Part shown: piece by piece, positions 1 through 10,191 of the stretch
Layout: each line of letters begins with the position of its first letter
How positions within the stretch are numbered: position 1 is the stretch's first letter
NCBI RefSeq assembly: GCF_014633365.1
Contig: NC_068343.1
Span: 27,745,307 to 27,809,306, forward strand
Source: Diospyros lotus
Lineage: Eukaryota; Streptophyta; Magnoliopsida; Ericales; Ebenaceae
DNA: 64,000 nt
Direction of reading: 5' to 3'
Position numbers and translations under genes: made by a program
The notes under the pieces: generated by a model
Seen by the model: only the letters and a program-made list of their open reading frames with translations
The model's database searches: none
What the model was told of the DNA's origin: nothing

Positions 1-2037
1 GCATAAATGTTCTTTCCTCCCGAGTAAATGATTTGTCAGGCTAACTCTGAGGTGTTTTCTAACGATTGCTTGTCGTACTCGTACGATCGCTATAAGTTCG
101 TGGCCATGCCATTTGGGGCTGACCGATGCCTTTGCAGTATTTATGGATTGGTCGGGACCGGCGACAGAGATAGAGGTCTGGAGTTTCCTTCGTCTCGCCA
201 GGCGTTGCCGACGCCTTATAAAGGCTTGCGTCAATTTCATGAGAGACGAGGTCATAGTAGAATGTGAACTGGAGGCTCATGATTGGATTTTGCTAGGAGT
301 GGTACAGAAAGGTCCCACCATGTGGGAATGTGCTATAGGAGTCTGATGGTAAATGGTAGATCCATAGGTACCGAGATGTGTGCCTGGTGTAAATATATTT
401 ATGATAAGCCTGGGGTCAAGCTTATCCGAAGAGAGATCTGTGATGGGAATTCACTAAATGACTATTATGGAATTATGGACTTGGAGCTTACAGCGGCTAT
501 GTTGTTTGGAGATTTAGCATCACTACCTAGATAGGGTACAGGTGTTTAGTCCTCACAAGTGGAGCGGAGTACAGGCGATGTCACAGTTGGCGTGACGAAG
601 GATTAAGGTTGTGAGATTTTGTAATAAATAGGGTAAGGCAAAAGTGGTAGTAGACGTTTTGGGCCGCCGTGAAGCATTCGTGATAAAGTAAAGTAGAAAT
701 AAGAAAACCCCTCTAAGATTGTTTTGGCGGGAGATACTCGGGCGTATGGCTAGGACCGAAATTAGTTGTAGGGCTAAGTAACTGTTGGGTTCTACTGTAA
801 GGATAGTGGTTACTATGAGTACATTCGGTACTAATTGCGGACCACTCACCCTAGGGTCGGTTATTGACCGGTTGAGGGGATGAGACTTCTCTGGGTGTTG
901 GTCAAGTGGTATATCGACGAAAGCATGAGATGGCTTATTATGCCAATCAGAAGAATGCTTAACCCACTTCAGTTACTTTTCGTTATTGGGGAGACCTAGG
1001 AGATGCCTTGGGGATTAGACAGTTACTGACACGGTGAAGTGCTATCAGTCGAGTAGGCTACGGAGTTGATAACATCGGTTCTAAAGATCGAGTCCCAGCT
1101 ACCGTATAAAGTCTTGAGGAGGTCAGGGTTAGTATTTCGCGATTGAGAGAAGGTATGACCAATTAGCTATTTGGAGTTAAGATTAGCAATAGGTCAAGAC
1201 TGCGGATTGGTGGTCACCGAATAAGTCACAATTGGATGTGCCGATTCCTTTAAGGAGGGGAGATCATCTGGTGACATCTTAGATCCCGAGATGTATTGAG
1301 TGGAGAGTGTTTATTCCTTGATAGTCTTGATTAAATGATTACCCATATCTATTTGCGGGACCTTGGGTGTATGCAGCAAATGGTGGGAGAAAGTACTGTC
1401 GAGAAAATATTGTGTACCTGGTTAAGAATTAGTTGGGAAAAAGCAAGACTAAAGGATATTGTTGTTGAATCCTTGATTGAGTATGTGGTATCGTCTCCAT
1501 GTTCTTATGTTTCGCAGGTGCGTGGCAGGTATCGGTTATGTTATCGAGTACTAGCCTCTCATCATGTAAGAGGGTGGCTCTACTCCTATCGCTACCGGTT
1601 GTATTTGAAGTTAGCTGCATTCGCATTGAGCTTTGTGTTGCGGATCAGTTTGTTATTGGGATTGAATACCTCTGAATTTTGAGCTTACCTTTAGGTTGAT
1701 ATGTGGTCAGGATAGTTTTGGGGAACGGTTGGATTATGACATTATGATAGGAGAACCTAATGGTTGTATGTAGTATCATTGATGACGTTCCTTAAGCTAG
1801 TTAAGGTATTAGCGATCATATCGTGGCCCTATTGAGGTGATGGGTTAGGGAAGTATGCTAGTGTATTAAGTCAAGTAGGATATGTCGTGGACTTGGACTT
1901 GTGGAAATACTGGAAAATGATGATATGGAATGTCTTGGAAAATATGTTGGATATTATCATGAGAGATGTGAACGTATTTTGAGGACATGGACTGAGCGCG
2001 AATTTCGAGGACGAAATTCTAATAAGGAGGGGAGAAT
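1..2037 (+). pseudogene. pol: degenerate gypsy pol (RT-RNase H-integrase)
   Basis: Reverse-transcriptase palm sequence is visible near 85-125 (YKFVAMPFG, compare the family motif YxFxVMPFGLxNAPATF). The RNase H end motif appears at 632-670 as GKAKVVVDVLGRR (family GKANVVADALSRK). The extreme C-terminus, EFRGRNSNKEGRIV, lies at about 1999-2042. Between these the reading frame is broken by many stops and shifts, and the integrase catalytic core can no longer be read with confidence. The protein would have been the replication and integration polyprotein. It is certainly non-functional. The lineage (Tekay/Del-like) is inferred from the C-terminal tail and LTR type. Confidence 0.75.
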
Positions 2038-4439
2038 TGTAATATCCTCAAATTTTGAAAATAATAATAAAAGAATAAAGTAAATTAATTTAAATTAATT
2101 AAAAATGAGAGGCGGTGCGCGTGTGCTAAGCATAAAAAAAAAATTGATATTTTGTCTCTCATTGAGAGTTGTGGCCGTGAAGCAGAGGAAAGAAAGAGAG
2201 AGGGCTCGAGAGCGAGCAAAGAGGGAGAGATAGAGTAAGAGAGGGAGATCGAGATTGAGAAAGAGAGAGAGAGAGAGCTCAACTGAGAGGGAGAGAGGGA
2301 GCGACGGCCATGGCAGCCGAGCAAGGGAGGAAGCGACACGAGGAAGGCTAGCAGCCGCGGTGACAGCAGGCGCGATGGCGCACGAAGGTCGGTGAGGGCG
2401 GCCAGTTATAGTGGCAGCAGCGGTGGCGGCCGCGAGCTCACCGAGCTGGCACGCAGGTGGCCGTGGTGGTGCTGGCTCGGCCGCGAGAAGAAGAAGAAGA
2501 AGAAGAAGAAGAAGAAGAAGAAGAAGGAGCAAGGCGCAGGAAGCAGGGGCGCGGGAAGGAGAAGAAGAGAGGAAGAAGAAGAAGAAAGAAAAGAAAAGAA
2601 AGGAAAGGAAAGAAAAGAAAATAAGGAAAAAATAAAAGAATTTTGAGATTTTTTGGCAAAGGAAGTGATCAGGTACGTGGGTAAAAATTAGTAGAAGCAT
2701 GATATGTTTAAATTATAAATTTTACGCGATTAGAATTAATTAATTTAAGTCCCGGTTGTGTTATTTGCTAGGAAATGATTTAATTCGCACTGGGAGTACA
2801 AGAGAGGCTGAAAGCAGCTAATTTCAGGCAAGCTCCAAACCTTCTCCTCGTGTTCTTTAATTCCCGTGAAAGACCCCATGATTTCTCATATTTTATCCTC
2901 TCTCTTACTCTAATTCGGCGCCTAGCATTGTTTATTGAGTTATTATATTTTACAGCGTGTATTAATTTGGTGATGTTCAAGCGTGGAAACGTTGTAAATG
3001 ACTAGATACAGGCAAGTTCTTTATACCCTCATTGTCGATTCTTTCGTTGTCAATTTATTTGACCTCCCTTCGTTGGTTTCGGTTGTTAATAAATTATGGA
3101 ATTTTAAACGGTTTGTTTTAAAATTTAATTTATTCAACTGGTTTCGAGGGTTTTATTCATTGGTTGCCTACGGGAGTTTGTGCCACCCCCTAGCCTGTGG
3201 GAATGATGCCGTACTCACCCAAGGCTAGGTTCTTAGTTGTTCGGGTATTATTATAACTTTTGATTGTTTATAGGCTAGAGCGGTTGGACAGTGGGGGCAA
3301 GGATTAGATGTTCGGTGATGGTGTGACTGTTGTACGGTTTATCTTAGGCCGTCGGCTGGTCTCTTCTAGTCACTGACTGCTAACTGGTGCCAGACACTGC
3401 TGACTAGCTCTATCGTTATGTGATTATAGCATGCCTGGCTATGTTTTATTCTTGTTGCATGGTTTGGTATGCACATGGGTATGGGCTGCATGTTGGGTTT
3501 ATCATGATTTGGTAATGCTTGGTCACGGACATTCTAGTTTGGTTATGCTACATCCAGCACGGGCATATGCATCGCGTGTGATTTACTATATGGGCGGAGC
3601 ATGGCCTGATGTTTGGATGTGGATGTATGGGCGTCTTGTATCACGTTGATGCTCACTACGCCATTGCATTTCTATGTGCATTGCATGGCTACTAGTAGTT
3701 ATTAATTCTCGGACAGGAGTACCGTTCCGAGGGAGCCTATGGCTCGGGTGTCGGGAGTACCGACATGGACAGATGACGGGAGTACCGACCTGGGACAGCG
3801 CGTGCAGGTTTGTTGGAGATATATGTTGCCTTTCAGGGCAACAGCAGGTTGGTATGGGACTTGGGTGCCTTGTGTCTTATATGGGCCCCAAGGACTGGTA
3901 TGTGCTTTTATTATGATATGCTATTGTGTTGTAGCGTCTCATGGCTTGTGTGTACCTGGGGGTTTTATCCTGGGAAGAGTTTTCTGGATCTGTTCATCCT
4001 TTGACCTTTCTTTCTTTATGCTTGCTGAGTCTCTCGACTCACCTTGCTTTCCATCATTCTAGGTAGTGGCAGCGTGGGCCATGGCAAGGGAGTCAGCTTT
4101 AGCGGCAGAGTCGGTGTGGTGTACAAGCAGTCCCATCAATTTCTGTCAACTTTGATGTCTAAGTAGGATTTACTCTATTATTTTGTACTGTGCTAGGTCA
4201 TTCCTCGAGTCTTGTGTATATCGGCACAGGAGTCGGTGTTTATTTATTTATTATGTGACCACTATAATAGCGGGGTACCCGTAGTGCATGCATGTGTTTA
4301 GCTTCGTTTCCGCTGTTCTTAGTTTTGCGTATGCATGACATGGTGGTTTTTGTTTTGTGTTCATTCTTTTTCTCCTCCCGTAGGCGCTCCCGTTCGGGTA
4401 GTCTTGGTGGTTGGGGATATCCAGGTGGGGGTGCTTACA
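2038..4439 (+). repeat. 3' LTR of the chromovirus (2.4 kb)
   Basis: The LTR opens with TGTAATATCC straight after the purine tract and closes with GGGGGTGCTTACA, giving TG...CA ends. It contains GA-rich microsatellite sequence (about 2190-2290), a (GAA)n run (about 2487-2526) followed by GAA/AAAG-rich sequence to about 2640, and a pair of GGGAGTACCGAC repeats near 3750 and 3780. Long reading frames here, such as lysine- or serine-rich ones at 2392-2700, come from simple repeats and are not genes. The partner 5' LTR is outside the window. Confidence 0.75.
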
Positions 4440-5707
4440 TCACATTAAAATTTTTAATGTATTTTAATTTTTAAAAATAAAAACTAAATACAAAGGGGAA
4501 GGGGGTGTTCACAGTGGATGGGTGAGAGAGTGGGATTTAATTAATGTTAAATTTAAATTTTGAATTTAATTTTAATTATAAAAATTAGAATTAAATAATA
4601 AAAGGGGGAGTTTTAATTTTTTATTTAATATTAATTATAAATTTCTCATATGGTTGTTAAATAATTTTTGTAGGTAAAAATAAAATTATTTTGCCGAAAT
4701 GAGATTTTTTGATTTAGAAATTTATTTAAAATAATTCTTAATAAAATTATATAATATTATATAATTTAAATTAAATTAAATTAATAATAATCACAATGGG
4801 GTTTGCACAAATGAAATTTTTTGATTTAGAAATTTATTTAAAATAAATCTTAATAAAATTATATAATTTAGATTAAATTAATAATAATTACAATGGGGGT
4901 TTTAAATGTGGTGTGGGGGGGGGGGGGTTTGGTTAATTGTAAATTTGGAATAAAATTTAAATTTATAAAATATTTTATATTAAATTTTTATTATGTTATT
5001 AATATTACTAATATTTTTGTTAAATAATTTTTGTAGGGTCAAATCAATATTTTTGACTATTAAATTAGATATTTTAACTTTAAATTTAATTAAAATAAAT
5101 GTTCACAAAATAAAAACTTGTGTATTAGTTCTGTTGTTAAGAATATAGCCTAATGTTTTAACTTAATTTTTTATTAAATCTCTTATTAGAAATTAAAAGG
5201 ACTTAATTTTTTAATTTTATTAATTATATATTATAAATGAAAAATATTAAATATATATGTTTTAATTTTTTAATAATGAATAGGTGGGGTTTAAGATTTA
5301 AGTAGGGTTTAACTCTAGGTTTGATGAAGGAAAATCTTAACAAAATTATACAATAATACATAATTGAAATAAATAAAAAATTATGGTCTAGTTTAGTTTA
5401 GTTGTAAGAAATTATTAGTTTAACGATAAACAATATATTTAAATATAACAGTTGAATGTCAATAATATTGTTGTCGGGTTAGTTATTTATTTAATACAAT
5501 TTAAAAATTATAACTTCAAATATAATGTTATTATTTGGTTAAAACTTCTGTTATTTAGTAAAAAATTTAAAGTAGTGTATGTCTGAAAGTGCAAAGAAAA
5601 ATTATGTTGATCTGTAGTACTAAAAGATGGTTTTGTGAATTTTCAAGATAGTATTTCTCGTCATACATATTATTGAATTTAAAATAGAAATTCCATCGCA
5701 TCGTAAG
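4440..5707. other. AT-rich non-coding stretch upstream of the CACTA transposase
   Basis: This very AT-rich sequence has no recognisable coding. It includes a poly-G run at about 4914-4927 and a duplicated segment containing GAAATTTTTTGATTTAG (near 4700 and 4813). It is most likely the 5' non-coding region and introns of the CACTA element whose TNP2 starts to be readable at 5708. The terminal CACTA motif of the left end is not present here, so that end probably lies upstream of the inserted chromovirus. Confidence 0.5.
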
Positions 5708-7057
5708 TGGATTGATAATAGGTGTAACCCAAGAAGAGACAGGATTACTAGAGAATTTTATGAGGGTGTCAATAAGTGTATTCAATTTGCGCCTACCCAA
5801 GAAAGTTTCAAAAGACTCGAAAGAAAGTTAAAGTGCCCTTGCATGAAATGCGAGTGTCTAAGGTTTAAATCAATCAATGAGGTGAAAGAGATATTTGCAA
5901 ACATAGATTCATGAAGGGTTATTATTATTGGATGCATCATAGTGAAGAAGTGTTCATTGTGCCTCATTCAGTTGTTGAAAATAAATATTATAGAGAAGAC
6001 AATTTTAGGGATCAATTTAATTTCTATGAACAGATAGTAATGGATATGGCTGCGCCATCGAATGTGCCATATATAATGCAAGATACTGGTAGTGGAAGTG
6101 GTTATCAGACTTACAATGTAGATGAAGCACCAAATGAAAATACATAATTATTTTATGACATGTTGTCTACTACACAAGCTCCATTGTATCCAAATTGCGA
6201 AGCAGAAAGTGAACTTTCTGCTGCAGTTAAGGATGTTGAGTATAAAGTCCAATTATAACATTCCTGAAGGTGGGTATAATGAAACCATGCAATTTATGCA
6301 TCAAATAATGCCAACTGGTAATCGTGTGTCAACTGATTTTTATTATACCAAGAAGTTGATTTCACTACTTGGCCTTGGTTATCAGAAGATTGATTGTTGT
6401 TCAAATGGATGTATGTTGTATTATAAGGATGACAAATCTGAGATGAGTTATAAGTTTTGTGATCATCCTCGTTTTAAACCTATAAGAAGTGGGAAGGGAA
6501 AATTTAAACAATTTTTTTATAAAAAAATGTGGTATTTGTCTCTCATACCAAGACTACAGAGAATATATGCTTCTACGGTTACAGCAACGAGCATGAGATG
6601 GCATCATGAAAGTCGGTGGGAGCCTGGTGTAATGTCTCACTCGTTTAATGGGGAAGCATGGAAACATTTTGATCAGAAATATCCTACTTTCTTCGCCGAT
6701 CCTAGAAATGTGAGACTTGGTTTTTGTGCAGATGGGTTCACTCCGTATGGTAAATCGGGTCACCCATATTCTTGTTGGCCGGTCAATGTGACGCTATATA
6801 ACCTGCCTCCTGGATTGTGTTTGAAAATAGAGTTTCTTTTTTTGACTGTTATTATTCCAGCTCTATCAAACTCGAAAAACAAGATAGATGTATTCTTACA
6901 GCCTCTAATTGATGAACTTAAATTGTTGTGGTATGAAGGTGTTCTGATTTATGATATATCAACAAAGAATAATTTTTTCATGAAGGCTACTTTATTGTGG
7001 ACCATCAATGATTTTCCTGCATATGGAATGTTATCTGATTGGATGACATCGAGTAGA
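5708..7057 (+). pseudogene. CACTA TNP2 transposase, N-terminal segment
   Basis: At 5708-5914 the frame reads as the transposase-associated zinc-binding domain (CNPRRDRI, then CPCMKC). A frameshift at about 5910 moves reading to KGYYYWMHH in the next frame. After a second shift near 6130, a long open stretch (to 7057) matches the Transposase_21/TNP2 core: LGLGYQKIDCCSNGCMLYY, then RPRLQRIYAS-like, RNVRLGFCADGF and TYSCWPV-like motifs. TNP2 is the catalytic transposase that acts on CACTA termini. The segment stops exactly at the AGA target site of the nested CACTA that starts at 7058. Coding resumes at 8198. Confidence 0.9.
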
Positions 7058-8194
7058 CACTACAAGAAAAATCGAATTTAGCGACGGAATTTAGAGATGG
7101 AATTATTCCGTCGCTAATTAATGACGGATAGCGACGGAATTTCCGTCACTAATTTTTTTTAATATTTTTTTAATTTAGCGACGGAATACCCGTCACTAAA
7201 TTTAGCGATGGAATTTGCGACGAAAATCCCGTCGCTAAATTTTAATTTTTTTTATTTAAATGTGTTTTATTTTTTAGCGACGGGATGCCCCCGTTGCTAA
7301 ATTTTTATTTTTTTATTGTATTTTTTTATTTTTTAGCGACGAGAGTAAGTCCGTCGCTAAATTTTAATTTTTTATTTAATTGTTTTTATTTTTTAGAGAC
7401 GGGGTTAACCCCGTCGCTAAATTTAAATTTTTTTATTTAATTTTTTTTATTTTTTAGCTAATTTGAAATTTTTTTTATTTTAAGCATCCCGTCGCTAAAT
7501 TTAAATAATTTTTTTATTTATTTTTTTATTAATATTCATTTCCCTTTACTAACATTAAATATTAAAATTAATATCATTAAAAAAGTTTGAGAAATTTTGG
7601 TGTATAATATAATTCTAAAATATTTGAAAGAGAATAGTATAAATATATTTTATATACATTAATGAATAAGAAGGCTTCCAAATCGGCTGGTTCCCACGCG
7701 AAACTTGGTTATAAGAGGTTGGGGGTTCGAATCTTGTTGAGAGTATTAGATAATTGCTTAGAGTATTATCCCGGGGCTACCACGTGGCGCACATGAGGGG
7801 TGGCTACGGTCTGGCGCGTGTTGAATTTTGAATTTTGAGGTTGAATTTAGCGACGGGGTCAATCCCGTGGCTAAAAAATTAAAAATAAAAAAATAAATTA
7901 AATAAAATTTAGCGACGGGGTCAACCCGTCGCTAAAAAATTAAAAAATAAATAAAAAAAAAATCAAATTTAGCGACGAGTCAACCCTGTCGCTAATCAGC
8001 GATGGGTACAACCCTGTTGCTGATTCCGTCGCTAAAATACTCTCATCGCTAACCCCGTCACTAAATTTCAGCGATGCCCTTTTTAGCGACGGAAAGGTGC
8101 CTGTCACTAAATCCGTCGCTAAATTTTTTAGCGACAGATTTTTATGTTTTAGCGACGGAATTTTTCGTCACTAAAACGTTAATTTTTTGTAGTG
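7058..8194. mobile_element. non-autonomous CACTA element E1 (1137 bp) nested in TNP2
   Basis: It begins CACTACAAGAAAAATCG (7058) and ends AATTTTTTGTAGTG (8194). A perfect 3-bp TSD AGA flanks it (7055-7057 and 8195-8197), and the transposase reading frame resumes directly after the second copy. Both arms hold many copies of a 20-30 bp dyad (AGCGACGG ... CCGTCGCT) separated by AT-rich spacers, as expected of CACTA subterminal transposase-binding repeats. It has no coding capacity. A non-repetitive centre (about 7560-7850) holds a tRNA-like module. It is the same family as the element at 10192-12532. Confidence 0.93.
7673..7740 (+). other. tRNA-like module with Pol III B-box in CACTA E1
   Basis: The centre of this CACTA derivative contains a perfect B-box-type word GGTTCGAATC (7724-7733). 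About 40 bp upstream is an A-box/D-arm-like stretch, CGGCTGGTTCCCACGCG. That spacing is compatible with a tRNA gene or tRNA-derived SINE head. No complete cloverleaf is evident, so it is not called a tRNA gene. A clearly related module lies in E2 (11814-11880) and a more diverged one in E3 (63341-63446). Confidence 0.5.
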
Positions 8195-8302
8195 AGATTA
8201 ACATGTCCATATTGTAGGGAGAAAACTAAACCTTTCAACCTCAAGTATGAAGCTTTCAACCTTAAGTATGGTGGCAAAACGTCATTTTTTTACTGTCACA
8301 GG
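8195..8302 (+). pseudogene. CACTA TNP2 transposase, short middle segment
   Basis: The transposase frame continues here after the nested CACTA with LTCPYCREKTKPFNL and then GGKTSFFYCH. This corresponds to the TNP2 stretch that normally reads CPYC(M/L)...LKHGGKxSFFDCHRRFLP. A duplicated 17-bp piece (GAAGCTTTCAACCTTAAGT against CCTTTCAACCTCAAGT) adds residues relative to the family. The segment ends at the 8-bp target site of the hAT element (8303-9382). Confidence 0.85.
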
Positions 8303-9049
8303 TAGGGGTGTGCAATCGGTTATAACCGAACCGAACCGCCCAAAAATTCCTAACCGAACTGAACCGACCAACCTATAATAACTGAACCGACCAACCCCAT
8401 TAACCGAACTAACCAAAACCAGACTAACCGAAAACTAAATTATGGTAACCGAAAACCAAACTAACCTAGCATACCAAATAAAATGAACATTTGTTGTCAC
8501 CGGCCACCAAGTGGTCGGTCAGTGATTCCAATGATCGGAACTAATCATTGTATTCCCCCAACCACACTAATTCATATATCTAAAAATAAGTTTGATCGGA
8601 CAGTTGATTTTTTGTAGATCTAAAAATCTATAGTTAAAAAACTTTCACGTTTCTAGAAAAATAGAAGTTGCAGAGCAGAAAATTTACCGAAGGGCGAGCA
8701 CAGTGGCACAAATCAGAGGAAAGAGAGATGCACCCATAGGCGTTGAAGTCGGCGTTGTTGTGTCGGGGGTCCAAGTCGGCGTTGACGTTAGAGCGGAAGT
8801 GTCAAAGGTGGTTGCTTCGACGAAAACAACAGTGTATGTGAAGTTTTAACAGTGTATCTGATCTCCATATGCACACCTTTGTCTTCTTCTTCGCAAAAAC
8901 CAAATCTGTGAAGACTCGATCTAGAAGGGGAACGAGCTTTCATCTTCACCATCACCATCGCCAGATCTATGAAGACTCGATCTGTGAATACTTGATTGGA
9001 GTGGACTGAAAGGGGATACAAGCGAGAAGACGAAATGACGAGACGTGCG

Positions 9050-9096
<47 letters not shown>

Positions 9097-9382
9097 AGAA
9101 CGAAGACAAGTATAGAAGCCCATGGGGTGTCGCGCCCAAGTGGGGGGGAGTTCGATTCGCGCCAAGGGGTTGTGGTCGATTCGGTTGGGAATTTACTACA
9201 CATCCGATTTGGTTCGATTTTTTAAGTATTTTCATTAAAATAACCGAACTGAATCGAATGACTGATTTTTGAAAAGAAAAAATATAACCGAACTGAACCG
9301 TTCTTTTTGAAAAATTGAACCGAATCGATCGAATTTTTCGATTCGGTTTGGTTCGGTTTAACCGAACTTTTGCTCACCCCTA
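8303..9382. mobile_element. hAT-type non-autonomous element (1080 bp) nested in TNP2
   Basis: Terminal inverted repeats TAGGGGTGTGCAA and TTGCTCACCCCTA bound the element. The flanking 8-bp TSD is GTCACAGG (8295-8302) and GTCACATG (9383-9390), matching 7 of 8. The subterminal sequence is full of AACCGAACC / GGTTCGGTT words in opposite orientation. The interior has no transposase and contains a (GC)n(GA)n microsatellite at about 9047-9091, which explains the Arg/Glu- and Ser/Leu-rich open frames seen there. The TNP2 frame resumes just after 9383. Confidence 0.9.
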
Positions 9383-10191
9383 GTCACATGCAATTCTTGC
9401 CTATGAATCATGTCTTTCGGAGAAATACAAATGCATTTAGAAAAAACATAGTTGATAATTCTTCTCCACCACCACGGTTAACTGGAGATACCATTTTTCA
9501 GAGAGTCTGTAATTTTCCATCTATCCTTCAGCTACATGACTATGCGATGCTTGGGTATGGTGTTGAGCACAATTGGATAAAACAGAGCATTTTCTGGGAA
9601 TTACCATACTGGAAAGATAATATGATCCGACATAACTTAGATGTCATGCAGATTGAGAAAAAAATATTTTTGATAATTTTTTCAATACAATAATGGATTT
9701 GAAGGGTAAAACTAAAGATAATACCAAGGCTAAAATTGACCTTAAAGAATATTGTAGGTGGAAAGAACTTAAACTAATAGGTTGTGGAGGGGGTAAGTAT
9801 TGGAAACCTAAGGCCCAATACACATTCATAAGGGAATAAAAGTTAAATGTTTTTACGTGGATAAAAGAACTTAAGCTCCCTAATGGATATGCTTCCAGAT
9901 TGGGTAAGTGCATTGATATGAGAAACGTAAAATTATTTGGGTTAAAAAGTCATGATTGTCATGTTCTCATGGAGCGATTACTTCCAATGGCATTTCTAGC
10001 ATTATCAGATCAAATTTGGAATCCAGCCACTGAGTTATGCCATTTTTTCAAAGATATTTGCTCAACAGTATTGAGAATTGAACACTTAGATGTCATGGAA
10101 CAAAATATACCCATCATTTTATGCAAATTTGAGCATGTATTTCCTCTTGGATAATTTAACCCAATGGAGCATCTCTTAGTGCACTTAGTTC
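9383..10191 (+). pseudogene. CACTA TNP2 transposase, middle-to-C-terminal segment
   Basis: Reading resumes with FLPMNHVFRRNTNAFRKN and PPPRLTGD, both diagnostic of TNP2. It runs through LPYWKDNMIRHNLDVMQIEK, then after a frameshift near 9668 continues as GKTKDN ... DLKEYCR. A stop at about 9837 precedes the DUF4218-like region with LFGLKSHDCHVLMERLLP (about 9930-10000). The segment ends with PMEHLLVHLV, interrupted by the nested CACTA at 10192. It encodes the second half of the transposase, which is inactive here. Confidence 0.88.

Larger units (their letters stand above)
1..4439 (+). mobile_element. Ty3/gypsy chromovirus, 3' part (pol remnant + 3' LTR)
   Basis: The left end of the window lies inside an LTR retrotransposon that begins upstream. 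It shows a decayed pol (RT palm to integrase C-terminus), a purine-rich tract at about 2023-2036 and a 3' LTR from TGTAATATCC (2038) to GCTTACA (4439). The C-terminal motif EFRGRNS directly before the purine tract is usual for Tekay/Del-like chromoviruses, which also have LTRs above 2 kb. The 5' LTR is outside the window, so the TSD cannot be checked; the five bases after the LTR are TCACA. It probably inserted into the CACTA element that continues to the right (inference). Confidence 0.8.

Noticed and set aside
2392..2700. Open frames with long Lys, Arg or Leu/Ser runs
   Set aside because: They come from (GAA)n and AAAG-rich simple sequence inside the chromovirus LTR and have no domain.
7673..7740. 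A functional tRNA gene
   Set aside because: Only A-box-like and B-box words are visible. I could not fold an acceptor stem, so it is listed as a tRNA-like module.
9045..9272. Arg/Glu-rich and Ser/Leu-rich frames on both strands
   Set aside because: A (GC)n(GA)n microsatellite inside the hAT element produces them.
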